Source of the DNA: Larimichthys crocea
Lineage: Eukaryota > Chordata > Actinopteri > Sciaenidae
Reading direction: 5' to 3'
Length of the DNA stretch: 64,000 nucleotides
NCBI RefSeq assembly: GCF_000972845.2
Contig: NC_040015.1
Location: 4,104,890 to 4,168,889, forward strand
How positions within the stretch are numbered: position 1 is the first letter of the stretch; each line of letters starts with the position of its first letter. This document shows, piece by piece, positions 1-34,332 of the stretch. Made by a program: the position numbers and the translations under genes. Below the pieces are notes generated by a model, which ran no database searches, was not told where the DNA came from, and saw nothing but the letters and a program-made list of their open reading frames with translations.

Positions 1-483
1 CGCCTCTATATGGGGGTGTACCACAGTGTAAACAATGTTCTATTTTTCCAGTGATCGTGTTTTTTTCATTTTCAATTCTTTTCATTTTTACTCTTTTAGT
101 GAGCCGTCAATTCAATTTTATGGTCATTTTAGACGCTATGGTTTTTGGTGCTGTTGAAATATAAACAGTGTGAACCCACTGAAATTACATAACAATATTC
201 AATTGAAGGGAAGGGAAGCAAAGGAAGCAAATGGATCCGATTGATGGTCAGACCACGGGGGGTCTGAAGGAGCCACATGGATTTAATGCAGTTAACTTTG
301 TTGGAGTGAATCCATGTATCTTCAGTGAAAATCAATGAAATGTTCTCTTTAAACATGTGTGACAAACACTTGATTTGATGCTTACTCTGTCATTTTGAAT
401 GCACATATTCACGTTTTTTCATTGTAAATGTATCTTTGTAACTTTCAGAACATAATGTGCAATAATCTTACACTATGTGTAAT
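1..483. other. AT-rich non-coding DNA at the left edge
   Basis: No exon, RNA gene or known repeat is recognised here. By position it should lie inside the brf1 intron that also contains btbd6, because brf1 exon 5 is at 6433-6505 and exon 6 is not found anywhere to its left in the window. Confidence 0.5.
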
Positions 484-683
484 ATCATGAATGGGGAAAT
501 TAGCTACAGAGACCAAAACAGTTTTTTGTACCAGGCTGTAAACATGTTTATTTCTGCTGTGAAGTTGGACATTTGAACATGGGGACCTATAGAGACTGAC
601 TCACTTCTGGAGCCAGCCTCAAGTGGACGAGAAGAGGAACTGCAGGTTTTGGTACTTCTACACTGGCTTCACTTCACAGCCAC
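484..683 (+). repeat. Interspersed repeat family X, copy A (partial)
   Basis: This 200-bp block is nearly identical to blocks at about 16232-16430 and 35827-36010 on the plus strand and to 28380-28510 on the minus strand. The shared core runs from 'ggggaaattagctacagaga' to 'gagccagcctcaagtggac'. Separate insertions in one 36-kb stretch show a dispersed, recently active family. I see no transposase and do not recognise the class. Confidence 0.7.
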
Positions 684-1600
684 TCAGGTTTGTTTGGAAT
701 GAACTGCCCTCAAACGTGGTTATGGGTGCATGGCATTTTACAGTTTTGTACAGCTAATCATCATAAATTAGCACAAATAGATAATAGATCTAAATCACCC
801 CTTCATCCTTTCCTGCATTGCATCTTGCAAAAAATGTCATATTGGCACATATCAGACAATATATACTTCAATCGTTATATAACTCAAAGAGTAACTGTTT
901 TCATCATTGTGTAGATTTTGGATTTCAGAACTCTGTTTGATATTTTTATATTTGGATTCTTTTCTACTTTGTACTGAAACTTCTGCACAACAACTTCCCT
1001 CAGGATAAATAAAAGTTTATCTTCTATACTGAGAGCCACTAAAACCATCTACATAAACATTTTATTCATGAAACAACGATGCTCTCCTTTTGGAGGTCGA
1101 AATAGTTTGTTATATTATAAACTTTTCATATACTCGAGACAGATATTTTAAGTTGCTTTTACTTAAACTATATTTGTTTATACAGTTGAACCCGTTAAAT
1201 TATCATCTTTATTTTCATTTATTTTTAACCTGCCTTGGGTGTTTCCTCACTTTTGTAGACCACGTTTTGTCTGTTCATACATTTGTATTTTATTATCGCC
1301 ACGATCATCATTTCTTTTATTTGTTTGTTTTATATTTTATTTTGTCTCAGGTGTTTCCTCACTGTGTGTGTGTTTTTAAAGGATGGATGGGTTGGAGTTG
1401 CTGCTTTTATGCATTTTATTTATATGGAAAGTGCTCTACAAATAAAGTTGGATTGATTAGATGTGATCATTTGCTGGTGTTTTGGTTTGAATTAGTGATT
1501 CATGTACATGTTATGAAGTGTCAGTCTCTGCACTTTGTCAATAACAGGCAGAAGAATACTTTTCTTATTCATTTTGACATGAAACATCAAAGTAGGAGCA
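684..1600. other. Non-coding upstream DNA with SINE/LINE-type tails
   Basis: No gene is seen. Two short stretches resemble the 3' tails of fish retroposons: 'ccctcaggataaataaaag' near 999-1017 and 'ctctacaaataaagttgga' near 1433-1452. They look like decayed SINE or LINE ends. The rest is AT-rich and unremarkable. Confidence 0.4.
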
Positions 1601-1659
1601 CACATCAGAGTGCTGTCAAGCTTCTTTATAATTTTACTCATATTTTTATTTTTATCCGC

Positions 1660-1810
1660 TGCCGGCTCATCGGCGGGACGGGGGCGGGGCCTCGCTCCCG
1701 GTGACGCACTCTGCGGAGCTGCTGAGGGAGGCGCTTCTGCTTTCCTGACGTCACCGCAGTGCGTGAATCTGATTGGTCAGAGGAGCGCCCTGGGAGTCCG
1801 AGGAGATCGC
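1660..1810 (+). promoter_or_regulatory. btbd6: Probable btbd6 core promoter (GC box, CRE, CCAAT box)
   Basis: The base composition turns sharply GC- and CpG-rich at about 1660. Three classical elements are readable: a GC box 'ggggcggggcct' at 1681-1692, a perfect cAMP response element TGACGTCA at 1746-1753, and an inverted CCAAT box (ATTGG) at 1772-1776. They lie 600-700 bp before the btbd6 ATG and precede a GC-rich 5' UTR. No TATA box is evident, as is usual for CpG-island promoters. The exact start site cannot be placed by eye. Confidence 0.55.
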
Positions 1811-2283
1811 AACGAAAATAAAAAAAACGTTAGAAACAAAATGAAGCGACCTTAAAAACTCCCGACAAACGAACGTTCACCTCGGAGGAGAGCGGCCGCA
1901 GCGGAGCAGCGGAGCACCGGCACTGGCTGCGCGTCGGTGGACAGTCGGTTAGGAGAGAGTGGGAGACGTATCCGAGAGGATTAACGCAGAGGCGGGGTGC
2001 GAAAGAGAGAGGAAGGACTTGAATACCAGCTGCGAGTATCCGGATTACTCGCTGGGAGAGAGAGAAAACAAGCGGACGGTCCTCGGTGCGGAGAGTATGC
2101 GCTGACCGGGGAGCGGACGGAGAGTGTCCAAGCTGGAAGCGGAGGAGGAAACCGGACTGCACCGGGCCTGGACTGGAGATTTATTTTAAATGTTGCCGTG
2201 GAAACTTCCCTGTCGGTGCCGTTTTAAAGCGGCGTTGTAGGAGCTCGTTTACCCCGCAGAAAAACCCTCCGCTGAACATCCCC

Positions 2284-2317
2284 CACCGCACCGCACCGCA
2301 CCGCACCGCACCGCACG
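2284..2317 (+). repeat. (CCGCA)n pentanucleotide repeat in the btbd6 5' UTR
   Basis: Five to six tandem copies of ACCGC lie about 80 bp before the start codon, within the presumed 5' UTR. Length variation is expected at such a site. Confidence 0.85.
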
Positions 2318-2394
2318 GCCACTTCACTTACACCCAGAGAGAGCTTCGGCTGAGCGGATACTAACGCGGCCAAGAAGACCGGTTGCTTGTGCCG

Positions 2395-5164
2395 ATGCCA
2401 ACGGCAGACTGCAGGTTGCTCCACCATGGCCGGATCATGAGGTGTCTGACTTATCTGCTCCTACTCCCAGAAACACTGAAAAGGTCCAAGAAGGTCGGCA
2501 AGCTCCCGGGCAGGCTGCCGGTATGTTATGAGATCCTGACCCTGTCCCTGACGAGCAAGAAGCAGCAGCAGCAGCAGCACAAGGAGAAGATGGCTGCGGA
2601 GCTGTACCCCGCCGCCAACACCAACAACACCAACCTGTCCAACGGCACCACGGTGGCGGACACCGAGAAGACCAAGGAGGTGCAGGTGAGCCAGGCCAGC
2701 AGCAGCAGCAGCAGCGCGGCGACCACCCCGACCACCCAGCAGAACATCAACAACAACAACGTGGATCCGCCCAGCTGGCAGTGCAGCCACCCCACGCTGA
2801 GGGAGAGGTGAGCGGGTCTGTGACCGTGCAGTGCACGCAGGTCATCATCACGGTCTGAATGTGACGGGGATTTAAAAAAAAAAAGTCAGCACTCCTGATC
2901 CTGCAGCAAAACCTGCAGAGATCTCAGGCTGAATGTCTAGAATAAGTTGATGATGTGCAGAGAATAAAACGGCAATCTGAATCATTGAAGTTTTCAAGCA
3001 AAACTTTAAAAATAAATAAAGGTGTCACCACTGACACTTAAAACCTGTGATGGACACTAAATCATTAGCTGCAGCTCCTGTGTCCTCCTCAAACCTGTGA
3101 ACATAACCAGTGTCTCCAGGCAAAGAGAGTGTGGGAGGACTTGATGTTACACAATACTTGATTTGAGGCTTATTGGGGAAACCTGCTCTGCTTTCAGGAA
3201 TGCCTTGATGTTTAACAATGAGCTGATGGCTGATGTCCACTTCATCGTCGGCCCTTTGGGGGCGTCGCAGAGGGTTCCGGCACACAAGGTAAAGACATTT
3301 TAAAAGCCTCTTTGTTTCATTTCTGTCTCAGAGGAAAGAGAGACAGCCCGGAGGCGAACGGGGGCGACGGTTTAAACGTCTGTCTCTGCAGCCGTGCTGC
3401 TCAAAAAGAACTCCTTGTGCTCTTTTATTGAACTTAAAGACGAGTGATTCTGGCTGCATGTGTTCTCTGACGCCTCTCTCTCTCTCCCTCCCTCGCAGTA
3501 TGTGCTGGCCGTGGGAAGCTCCGTCTTCTGTGCCATGTTTTATGGCGATCTGGCGGAGGAGGAGTCTGAGATCCATATCCCAGATGTGGAACCTGCTGCT
3601 TTTCTAATTCTGCTGAAGTAAGCCACTCACCATCCCTCACACACACACACACACACACAGAAGGAAAGATGACAAGCGCAGTCAGTGTCACTTCAAAGCA
3701 TATTATTACTCATCCAAAGCTGAGCAGAGGCCAACGCCAAAATGCTAGGAGCTCCAGAGAGCGGTGGCAGCAGCACAGTGCTCTGTAATTGCTGGTTTTC
3801 TCAGTGCTCTTTGTCCAACGAGGAACATTTTTTTCCCCCTTTCCCTCATCCACAGCCTGACAGTTTTTATAGAGGGGGACATATGCAGACTAGTAGTTAT
3901 AAATAACCTGCCTTTGTTGCAGCTAAGCCTGCACCATAAGACTGTTTTGTGATAGGCATTCTGTGAAGAGGGTAGGATGTGTTATGTCGGCGTAGAAAAC
4001 AAGATGCTTATTGTGTGTTGAACATTAACACTCAGCACGCCTCAATCGTCTTGTTATGTGATAGATTCTGTATAAATAAGTTCCGTTTCTGCACATGTGC
4101 TGTTATTAAAAGCTTCTCTTCCTTCTGGCAGGTACATGTACAGCGATGAGATCGACCTGGAGGCAGACACGGTGCTGGCCACCCTGTACGCCGCCAAGAA
4201 GTACATTGTTCCTGCACTGGCCAAGGCCTGCGTGAACTTCCTGGAAACCAGCCTGGAGGCCAAGAACGCCTGCGTGCTGCTGTCCCAGAGCCGCCTGTTC
4301 GAGGAGCCCGAGCTGACACAGCGCTGCTGGGAGGTGATCGACGCCCAGGCCGAGCTCTCGCTATGCTCCGAGGGTTTCTGCGAGATCGACCTGCAGACGC
4401 TGGAGATCATCCTGCGGAGGGAGACGCTCAACACCAAAGAGGTGGTGGTGTTTGAGGCCGTTATGAACTGGGCCACGGCAGAGTGCAAGAGACAAGGTTT
4501 GGGGCCCACAACCCGCAACAAAAGAGATGTCCTCGGCAAGGCGCTGTTCTTAGTGCGCATTCCCACCATGAGCTTGGAGGAGTTTGCCAACGGGGCGGCG
4601 CAATGTGATATCCTGACACTGGAGGAGACGCACAATGTGTTCCTGTGGTACACTGCGGCTAAGAAGCCTGAACTGGACTTCCCTTTGACTGCCAGGAAGG
4701 GTTTGGCGCCTCAGAGGTGCCACCGCTTCCAGTCCTCGGCCTACCGGAGCAATCAGTGGCGCTACCGCGGCCGGTGCGACAGCATCCAGTTCGCGGTGGA
4801 CAAAAGGATCTTTATTGCTGGTCTGGGGCTGTACGGGTCGAGCGGCGGCAAAGCCGAGTACAGCGTCAAAATCGAACTCAAGAGACAGGGGGTGACGCTG
4901 GCGCAGAACCTCACAAAGTTTGTGTCAGACGGGTCGAGCAGTACGTTTCCAGTGTGGTTCGAGCACCCCGTTCAGGTGGAGCAGGACGCGTTCTACACCG
5001 TGAGCGCCGTGCTGGACGGGAACGAGCTGAGCTATTTTGGCCAGGAGGGCATGACGGAGGTGCAGTGCGGGAAGGTGACATTTCAATTCCAGTGCTCCTC
5101 CGACAGCACCAACGGGACTGGAGTACAGGGAGGACAGATCCCCGAGCTTGTGTTCTATGCATAA
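2395..5164 (+). CDS. btbd6: BTB/POZ domain-containing protein 6 (BTB-BACK-PHR), complete, four coding exons
   Basis: Exons are 2395-2807, 3198-3288, 3499-3617 and 4132-5164, all with GT/AG borders and matching phases, giving 551 residues. Exon 1 encodes a low-complexity N-terminus with Q5 (about residues 57-61) and serine and asparagine runs. The BTB domain covers about residues 145-245 (NELMADVHFIVG, then YVLAVGSSVF), BACK about 250-355, and PHR about 404-549, ending IPELVFYA. In this family the BTB domain binds cullin-3 and the PHR domain recruits substrates; work in fish links BTBD6 to removal of Plzf and to neurogenesis. The N-terminal MAAELYP motif and the close match through the domains favour BTBD6 over BTBD3. 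The start is uncertain: ATGs at 2395, 2437 (MRCLTYLLLLPE) and 2590 (MAAELYP, the strongest Kozak context) are all in frame. The gene lies antisense in a brf1 intron. I cannot tell the a from the b paralog. Confidence 0.96.
3638..3659. repeat. (CA)n microsatellite in btbd6 intron 3
   Basis: Eleven CA units lie about 20 bp after the exon 3 splice donor. Confidence 0.9.
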
Positions 5165-5790
5165 GCCACTCTGGACTGCTGATGGAAAACTAGGTTCATC
5201 CTCGCCTCCCAGCCTTCAAAGTAATGTAGCATTAAAGACACTCGACTAATGTCACACTAAATGGCCTGGTTAGTTCTTGGAGAGACTATTTTAAAAAGCC
5301 AAGGAGCTGTTGTTTTATCTTATTTAATTTAATGTTATTTTTTTTATTTAAATACTGGGTTAACGTTATTTGCTCTGACGCCTGTGTTGGACGGCTGCGG
5401 CTGCTGTAGAAACAACATTAATACGGTGATTTGTGGTTATGTAATCAAGCTGAGCTCCACAACTGGAACAAAAGTAGGGACTGCTTCAAATTGTGTAATT
5501 GCAAGTCTATATATGATGTTGTTACTATAGTCCAGGCAGCCACATTACACAAGGAGCAAACTTTATGTAGTGTTATGATTCTAAATGCAAAAAAAGAAAA
5601 AGAAAAAAAGAAAGTAGAAATCTTGTTGTTTTGCACTTCAGAGGACGGCCTCATGTGTCTTTTGTAAAAATTGAACTGTTAACAGCTTGATGCTGTTAGA
5701 TATGACCAGATGTGTTCTGTACAAGAATGCTTATACGCCTGATGATAAAACATAAAGGTTATAATGTGATCCAAGCCACAGCTCTCACAT
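5165..5790 (+). other. btbd6: Probable btbd6 3' UTR
   Basis: AT-rich sequence follows the stop codon. There is an ATTAAA hexamer at 5231-5236 and no canonical AATAAA in the next 600 bp, so the 3' end is uncertain. Short runs such as 'aaaaaaagaaaaagaaaaaa' near 5590 occur. The extent given is a guess from composition. Confidence 0.35.
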
Positions 5791-27948
<22,158 letters not shown>

Positions 27949-28296
27949 GGTGTCGCACGGCAAGCCTCAAAGCCTGATGGGAAAAAGAAGTAAGACATGA
28001 GCTCCTGCATATTTCTTTAAAAAAAAAAAAAAATGTAATCTTGTTTGAACTTGAGCTGCTGGGTTCCCCTGATCCACAATTCTCTAATATTTCCTGTTTG
28101 CAGCCACGATCGCAGTTTTTGAACCGTTCATTTTACCTCCACTTCCTGTCTTTCCGTCACATCTTAGCTTGTAACTAATCACGCATGTAATATTAAAAAA
28201 TATTTTAGATCCCTTCACATACCACTAGAGGGTGGTATTTATAGTGGGAGGGATTAGTATAAGTACATATGCCAATAATGACCTATACATACAAGT

Positions 28297-28805
28297 ATAG
28301 ACCAAGCGCCAACCTCCATGGCTGTGAAATGAAGGGAACGTAGGAAGTGTCAAAAACTGCAGTTCCTCAAACATCCACTTGAGGCTGGCTCCAGAAGTGA
28401 GTCAGTCTCCATAAGTCCCCATGTTCAAATGTCCAACTTCACAGCAGAAATAAACATGTTTACAGCCTGGTACAAAAAACTGTTTTGGTCTCTGTAGCTT
28501 ATTTCCCCGTTCAATTATGCAGAATTAACAGCGTGGACACTTTGACAGGTAGGTGCCGTCACGGGTGGCTTGTTTGAGCACTCAGACTCAGATTCAGCCC
28601 GCCTCAGGTCCAACAATGATCCACAGCTTTGTCAATTTTTTTTATCTTTTATTAGCCAGGATGCAGAAGAGGCTGGACTACCAAGAAGGTGGAGGCAGGA
28701 GAGCCGCCACATTTTGAGCTTCGAAATGACTCTTCAGAAACCTGGCGGTGACGTCACGCATACAGCATCTATTCTTTATACTGTCAGTGTGAGAGAAACG
28801 CCAAG
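28297..28805 (-). repeat. Interspersed repeat family X, copy C (longest)
   Basis: Read on the minus strand it goes from 'ggcgtttctctcac' through 'tgacgtcaccgccaggtttc' and the conserved core to 'ggaggttggcgcttgg'. It defines the length of the family at about 500 bp. The same element reappears in the second copy of the duplication at about 33620-34115. Confidence 0.65.
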
Positions 28806-28943
28806 GTAAGACTGAACACAGTGACTAATGCTGTGTGTTCCACTGTATCGTCCACACTGTCACTTCTGTCTAAAGTATGCAGGTGGTGTCTCGTAATGGT
28901 CAAACAGTTAAGTATGTAAGTATGTATGTATGTATGTATGTAT

Positions 28944-29026
28944 GTACATGTACGCGATTAATCGCGATTAATTACAGAAATGTTTGTGATTAATTAGTTA
29001 ATTTTTTTAAATCGATTGACAGCCCT
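28944..29026 (-). mobile_element. hAT-type element end fragment
   Basis: The block ending 'atcgattgacagccct' is repeated at 34995-35076. 'AGGGCTGTCAATCGATT', read inwards on the minus strand, is a common terminus of fish hAT elements. Only about 80 bp is present here, next to a TATG array. Confidence 0.5.
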
Positions 29027-29273
29027 AATTATTTTCTTTAATTTGTCTGATCTGTAAAATCACAACATGAAAAAAGTGTTTGTACAGCTGTTCACTATCC
29101 CCATACTTATTATTCTGAAGTATTCCAGGAAGTTCAGCGTGCTGCTCCTCCCTCAGTTTTGGTCGCACAAACACAAAAAAGGTATCAAAACGACCGGCTC
29201 GTTCGGGAATGGTGAGCTGTGACTTTTCTAAGAGTTTCACCAAACAGTTTTGCCAAAAATCACCAAAAACCAC

Positions 29274-29283
29274 NNNNNNNNNN
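29274..29283. other. Assembly gap of 10 N
   Basis: Ten N bases separate the end of copy 1's flank from the start of copy 2. Sequence quality drops on the right side of the gap. Confidence 0.99.
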
Positions 29284-30015
29284 AAAAACGTGCCTTTCAG
29301 TGTCAGAGGAGTTCTTCTTTGAACCAACACAGGAAAAAAAGTATGAAACTTAAGACTAGTAGTAAACACCTGGAAAGCTTTTAATTACTACTTATGTCTC
29401 AGAACGAGCTTGGAAACACATAAAGAAAACACAGAATAAGTGCTGAAAAGAGTGAACAAATTGAAGAAATGACATGAATTAAGCTTCAGGCGCTGATCAG
29501 AAACACCTTACAGAATGTTCTTGTCTTTTTAGAGGCTCTTCTGAAAAAGTCACACCTCTGTCTGAAAGATAAAAAAGTCGTACCTCATCTCATATCTTCG
29601 AAGCCTTTTGGGACTGGGTCACGAAGGTTGGTAGTTTTCGTTTTTTTTTTTAGGTTGTTTTTTTTTGTTTTTTGTACAGATACTTTGTTCAATACTCCTG
29701 GCCTGCTTCAAGTGCCGGCTGGACCCTCCAAACATCTGGTTAAAAACAACTAATGAAGAATAAATAAAAAAACCACAAAAAACATTTCCAAAGTTCAAGT
29801 TGGAAATGCACATAACACTAACATTTGATTTGCTTAAGAAATAAAAAAAAAACCAACTCAAACTCTTAGACCTCTAAAACCTAAACTGCAGATGCTCAAT
29901 TTCACCGGTGGAAATTGTTTTGAGAATTAAAAAACGATTAGTTTTTTTAAGAGAAACAAACTCGGGTTGTGTTGACTTTAACAAGGGACACGTGGCGCCC
30001 TTGCTGGTCACTCAC

Positions 30016-30098
30016 CTCTCGCAGCAGCGTCTGAGCTCTGGACTCTCTCCCCACGCCCGTGAAGTGTCCGTCTCCGAAAGTAGGGGCAGTACCTCCAG
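30016..30098 (-). pseudogene. brf1 exon 2, second copy (broken)
   Basis: 83 nt against 81 nt in the intact exon: a two-base net insertion near the donor shifts the frame, so the copy cannot be joined to exon 3. The other codons, including GGTAPTFGDGHFTG, are unchanged. Confidence 0.8.
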
Positions 30099-33094
30099 CT
30101 GAAGACAGACAGACACACTCATGTCAGGAGGGGAAACACGACAATATAACATTCTACACATCACAACCTCTTATAACGAAGTCTTCCTGCTTTGATATGA
30201 AATACATGTTTTTTTTCAGCTTTTTCTTCCTTTTTTAATTACTCGCACTTCCTGTGAGGATGAATATATGACCTGTCACCACCTGAACACAGATCACATC
30301 ATTGTACACTCATAATGTGTGTCTCTATTCATTCAGTTCAAGTTATCAGTGAACTTATTAAATCACCAGCAACTATTTGGATCATGATATTAAACAAACC
30401 ATCTGATAGCTCGAGTTGATTAAATCTGACACTGTCTCAAAAAAGGGCATTTGATGTTTTTGGATGTTTTCACTAATGAAATTAGAAAATAATCTGCATA
30501 TTAATAGACCTTTTATGATCAGTGGAGGCAGCTCTATAACGAAACTTGACTGACAGCATGGGAGTGGTTGGAATGTGAGACTAAGTAGGTTTACTGGTAC
30601 TTCGAAGTACTTAAACACAAACTGAATGGTCTGTTACTTACTTGAGTTTTCTATCCTGCTTCCCTCCATTTATCTGACAGCTTTGTTCTACACCAATAAA
30701 GATTTTACACAAAACATATGAAGTTTCATGAAATCTGTTTAGTCCATGAATCAGTGAGTGTACGGACAAAAAATGCTTGACACTCTTTGATGACGTCTGA
30801 AGTCATTTTACAGTTTGCTGCTTTCCCTTTGATCATTTGAATTTATTATTATATATTTAGAATAATGCCGAGGTTGGTCAAAACATCTGAAGGTGGGCAT
30901 AGACTTCTGGGTAGTTGTGACATCATTTCTCACCATTTTCAGATTTTTTTTTTTTTTTTTTTTTAACAAACCAAACGATCAATCAAGGATTTATAGAGAA
31001 AATAACAATCATCCAATGAGTCACAGAGAACAGTCACATGGGACTGAGTATACTTTTACTGAAGTATTTACAGTGTGGTTCAGTACTTTTACTTTAGTAA
31101 AATATCTGTCACTTCCCCACAGCAGACTTACAATGAAGCTGTTTAACAGAAGGCATTCAGAAACACGATGACCATTAACTAAAACTAGTATTAACGTACG
31201 ACTGCACCAAACAATACTTTATTTTATTATTGTGTTTGTTTCAGAAAAATGTTCATCCCAGTTCCAAGTTCTGTCCGACCAACAGTCTAAACAGCAAAGA
31301 CATTCCATCATAGAGAAAAAACAAACGTTTCATTAGAGAGAGCTTGAACAAGAAAACATGTCTGTCATCAACTGATTGTTTCAGCTTTCAGGAAAGACCA
31401 AAGTGCAATCCCGACGTATCAGCTCATCATACAGCAAAGAGCAGTTGTCCTGAGGCAGTGGAGGACCATTATGTGGGTGCATGACAGCTCCCACTAGTGG
31501 ACAACCAGAGGCTACAATGTGAAATTTAAAAAAAAGGTCCTGTGCAGACTCAGCGAGTGTGAGAAGTCCTGCAGGCTGAAGGTCACAGATAATCTGAAGG
31601 TAAATGTCGCACACAGATACGCGCTGTGGACCAAAACACACATCACAGAGGAGCGTTACATAAAGAGACAACAGTGTTTTCTAAAACCAAAAACACTCTG
31701 ATCCTGAGTCCTGATGTGACATTTTTACATTACACGGTGATCAGTTAAAAATATAGAATGTTACCTCTATCACAGCAGGATGTCTGAATTCACATACAGG
31801 ACCTGCCATTCCGTTTTTACGTTTTAATGGCTTGTTCCCGAACTTTTAACTCTTATCACATGATCTTCATCAGCCAATATACTACTTACATGTTCAGACG
31901 TTCACTTTCACAACACAAAATGAGGCAGAAGCGTTCTGTAGATCCCGTCAAAACTGAAGAAACTGCCCAACGATTGAAAACCGTGATGTAGCTGAAAGCT
32001 CGACGTAAGTTGACCTTGAGTTGAGAGTTGTTGTCAAACTGCTGATGAAACAACAGGTTCTGCTTTAATCTGAAACGTAAAATGAAAGTTTGGATGATAA
32101 GCAAAATGTTTAAGGGCTTCTTGTTCACTGGCTTCTTCTTAAACTTTGTCCATTGGCCACCATACAATCTCTGTGACTTGAATCCCAACTGTTTTCCAAA
32201 AACACTCCTCTATATTACACATAACTTAATTTAAATTAAAAACAATCTTTACAAAATATTACCAGTCAGATTTCTGATCTGACCATTTTTATCCAAACAC
32301 TGAACCACACGTTTCCTTTCTCATCAGCAGCAGTTGTTTACGAGCCTCAGCTCTGACTGGAAGCCACAACAGGGAGAGCAGAGTCTAACGAGTTACCGAT
32401 GACATATGAATATTTCCTATATTTTTAAGTCTCTGAAGGCTAGGCAGCAGGAAGTATTCAGACATTTACTCAGTAAAATACTCCATAAGTAAAAGTCCTG
32501 CACTGAAAATTCTATTTAATAAGTATGATCAAGAAAAATGTAGTTTAAGTTGTAAAGTAATCAAAGTAGTTCAAAAAACAACACACACACACACCACACA
32601 CACACACACACACACACTATTATATGCATTCATGTAAAAACTGTTGGAGTATTTTGTATCAGACTGCAACATATGATTAATTTCTCCACTGATCGTTGTT
32701 TGCTTTGTAAGAAGTCAAAATGACACTCTCAGATGTTTGTCAAAAACCTCAAAATGATCAGTTAGCTGTAGTTTAGTCTTAAATTTAAATCTTCACATTT
32801 GAGTTTAAACTATGAAATGTTTCACGGTTTTGTTTGACTTCAAAAAGTAATCAGTTTCCAAAATCATTTGATTGATCTACTTTTAATATTTAAATGTGCT
32901 GTGTTCTTTTTAGTTTGTTTTCATGTGTAAACTAACTAAAGCTGTCGACAAATGGAGTGGGAGTACAAGAATAAGCAGCATACAATGGAATCGCATGTAC
33001 TTCAATTTGTACTTGAGTAAGGTAAAAAAACATTCATGTCAGTAGAATCGTTTTTTTTTTGGTTTGTTTTTTACAGTCATTTCATTGTTCTTAC

Positions 33095-33273
33095 ATTCTG
33101 AAGAGATGAACTGTCCGACAGCCAGTGAGCCTCCGCCTCCCGACTCCACAAACTCCACCCTGACACGATTGTTGTCCTCCAGCACGGAGCCGCAGCCCAT
33201 GCAGACGGCACACCACGCGCCGGGTCCACATCGATGTCAGTGCTGCCGCAGTTCTTACACGCTTGGAGCTCAT
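33095..33273 (-). pseudogene. brf1 exon 1, second copy (frameshifted)
   Basis: 179 nt against 184 nt in the intact exon. The losses are one base near 33260, one near 33209 and a net three bases near 33160-33168. After the first shift the zinc-ribbon frame is lost (the second Cys pair is out of frame). Splice sites and the ATG remain. Most bases are otherwise identical to 27765-27948, which fits sequencing error better than age. Confidence 0.85.
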
Positions 33274-34212
33274 GGTGTCGCACGGCAAGCCTCAAAGCCT
33301 GATGGGAAAAAGAAGTAAGACATGAGCTCCTGCTATTTCTTTAAAAAAAAAAAAAATGTATCTTGTTTGAACTTGAGCTGCTGTTCCCCTGATCCACAAT
33401 TCTCTAATATTTTCCTGTTTTGCAGCCACTGATCGCAGTTTTGAACCGTTCATTTTACTCCCACTTCCTGTCTTTCCGTCACATCTTAGCTTGAACTAAT
33501 CACGCATGTATATTAAAAATATTTTAGATCCCTTCACATACCACTCGAGGGTGGTATTTATAGTGGGAGGGATTAGTATAGTACATATGCCAATAATGAC
33601 CTATACATACAAGTATAGACCAAGCGCCAACCTCCATGGCTGTGAAATGAAGCACGTAGGAAGAATGTCAAAAACTGCAGTTCCTCAAACATCCACTGAG
33701 GCTGGCTCCAGAAGTCAGTCAGTCTCCATAGTCCCCATGTTTAAATGTCCAACTTCACAGCAGAAATAAACATGTTTACAGCCTGGTACAAAAAACCGTT
33801 TTGGTCTCTGTAGCTTATTTCCCCGTTCAATTATGCAGAATTAACAGCGTGGCACTTTGACAGGTAGGTGCCGTCACGGGTGGCTTGTTTGAGCACTCAG
33901 ACTCCATTCAGCCGCCCTCCAGGTCCAACAATGATCCCAGCTTTGTCAATTTTTTTTCTTTTATTAGCCAGGATGCAGGAAGAGGCTGGACTACCAAGAA
34001 GGTGGAGGCAGGAGAGCCGCCACTTTTGAGCTTCGAAATGACTCTTCAGAAACCTGGCGGTGACGTCACGCATACAGCATCTATTCTTTATCTGTCCGTG
34101 TGAGAGAAACGCCAAGGTAAGACTGAACACAGTGACTAATGCTGTGTCTTCCACTGTATCGTCCACACTGTCACTTCTGTTCAAGTACGCAGGTGGTGTC
34201 TCGTAATGGTCA

Positions 34213-34332
34213 ACATAAGAGATTAACGATATGTAATGTATGTATGTGTATGTATGTATGTAGTTGTATGTAGTGTATGTATGTAGATGTATGTATGTAT
34301 GTATGTATGTAGTATGATGTATGTATGTAACC
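34213..34332. repeat. Imperfect (TATG)n array
   Basis: About 25 interrupted TATG/TGTA units. It sits exactly where the similarity between the two 4.9-kb copies ends; copy 1 has a shorter TATG array at 28916-28946. Confidence 0.85.

Larger units (their letters stand above)
29284..34212. repeat. 4.9-kb duplicated segment, copy 2 (noisy copy)
   Basis: It is colinear with 24060-28905 but has frequent one- to three-base insertions and deletions relative to it, with few substitutions and no bias to spare exons. The first 700 bp after the gap are the worst. That pattern is typical of unpolished long-read sequence rather than of evolutionary decay, so I infer a false duplication (unmerged haplotype or overlap). 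A genuine tandem duplicate cannot be excluded by eye. Confidence 0.85.

Noticed and set aside
1090..1704. 204-codon plus-strand open frame upstream of btbd6
   Set aside because: AT-rich with Phe/Leu/Tyr/His bias; it crosses a retroposon tail and runs into the promoter. No family resemblance.
2461..2795. Minus-strand open frames opposite btbd6 exon 1
   Set aside because: They mirror the Gln/Ser/Asn triplet runs of the real exon on the other strand (Leu/Val/Ala runs).
4054..4653. 199-codon minus-strand frame opposite btbd6 exon 4
   Set aside because: Shadow frame of a strongly conserved plus-strand exon.
33095..33298. A second brf1 gene or alternative first exon
   Set aside because: The zinc-ribbon frame is broken by small deletions, and the surrounding 4.9 kb duplicates 24060-28905 with sequencing-type noise.
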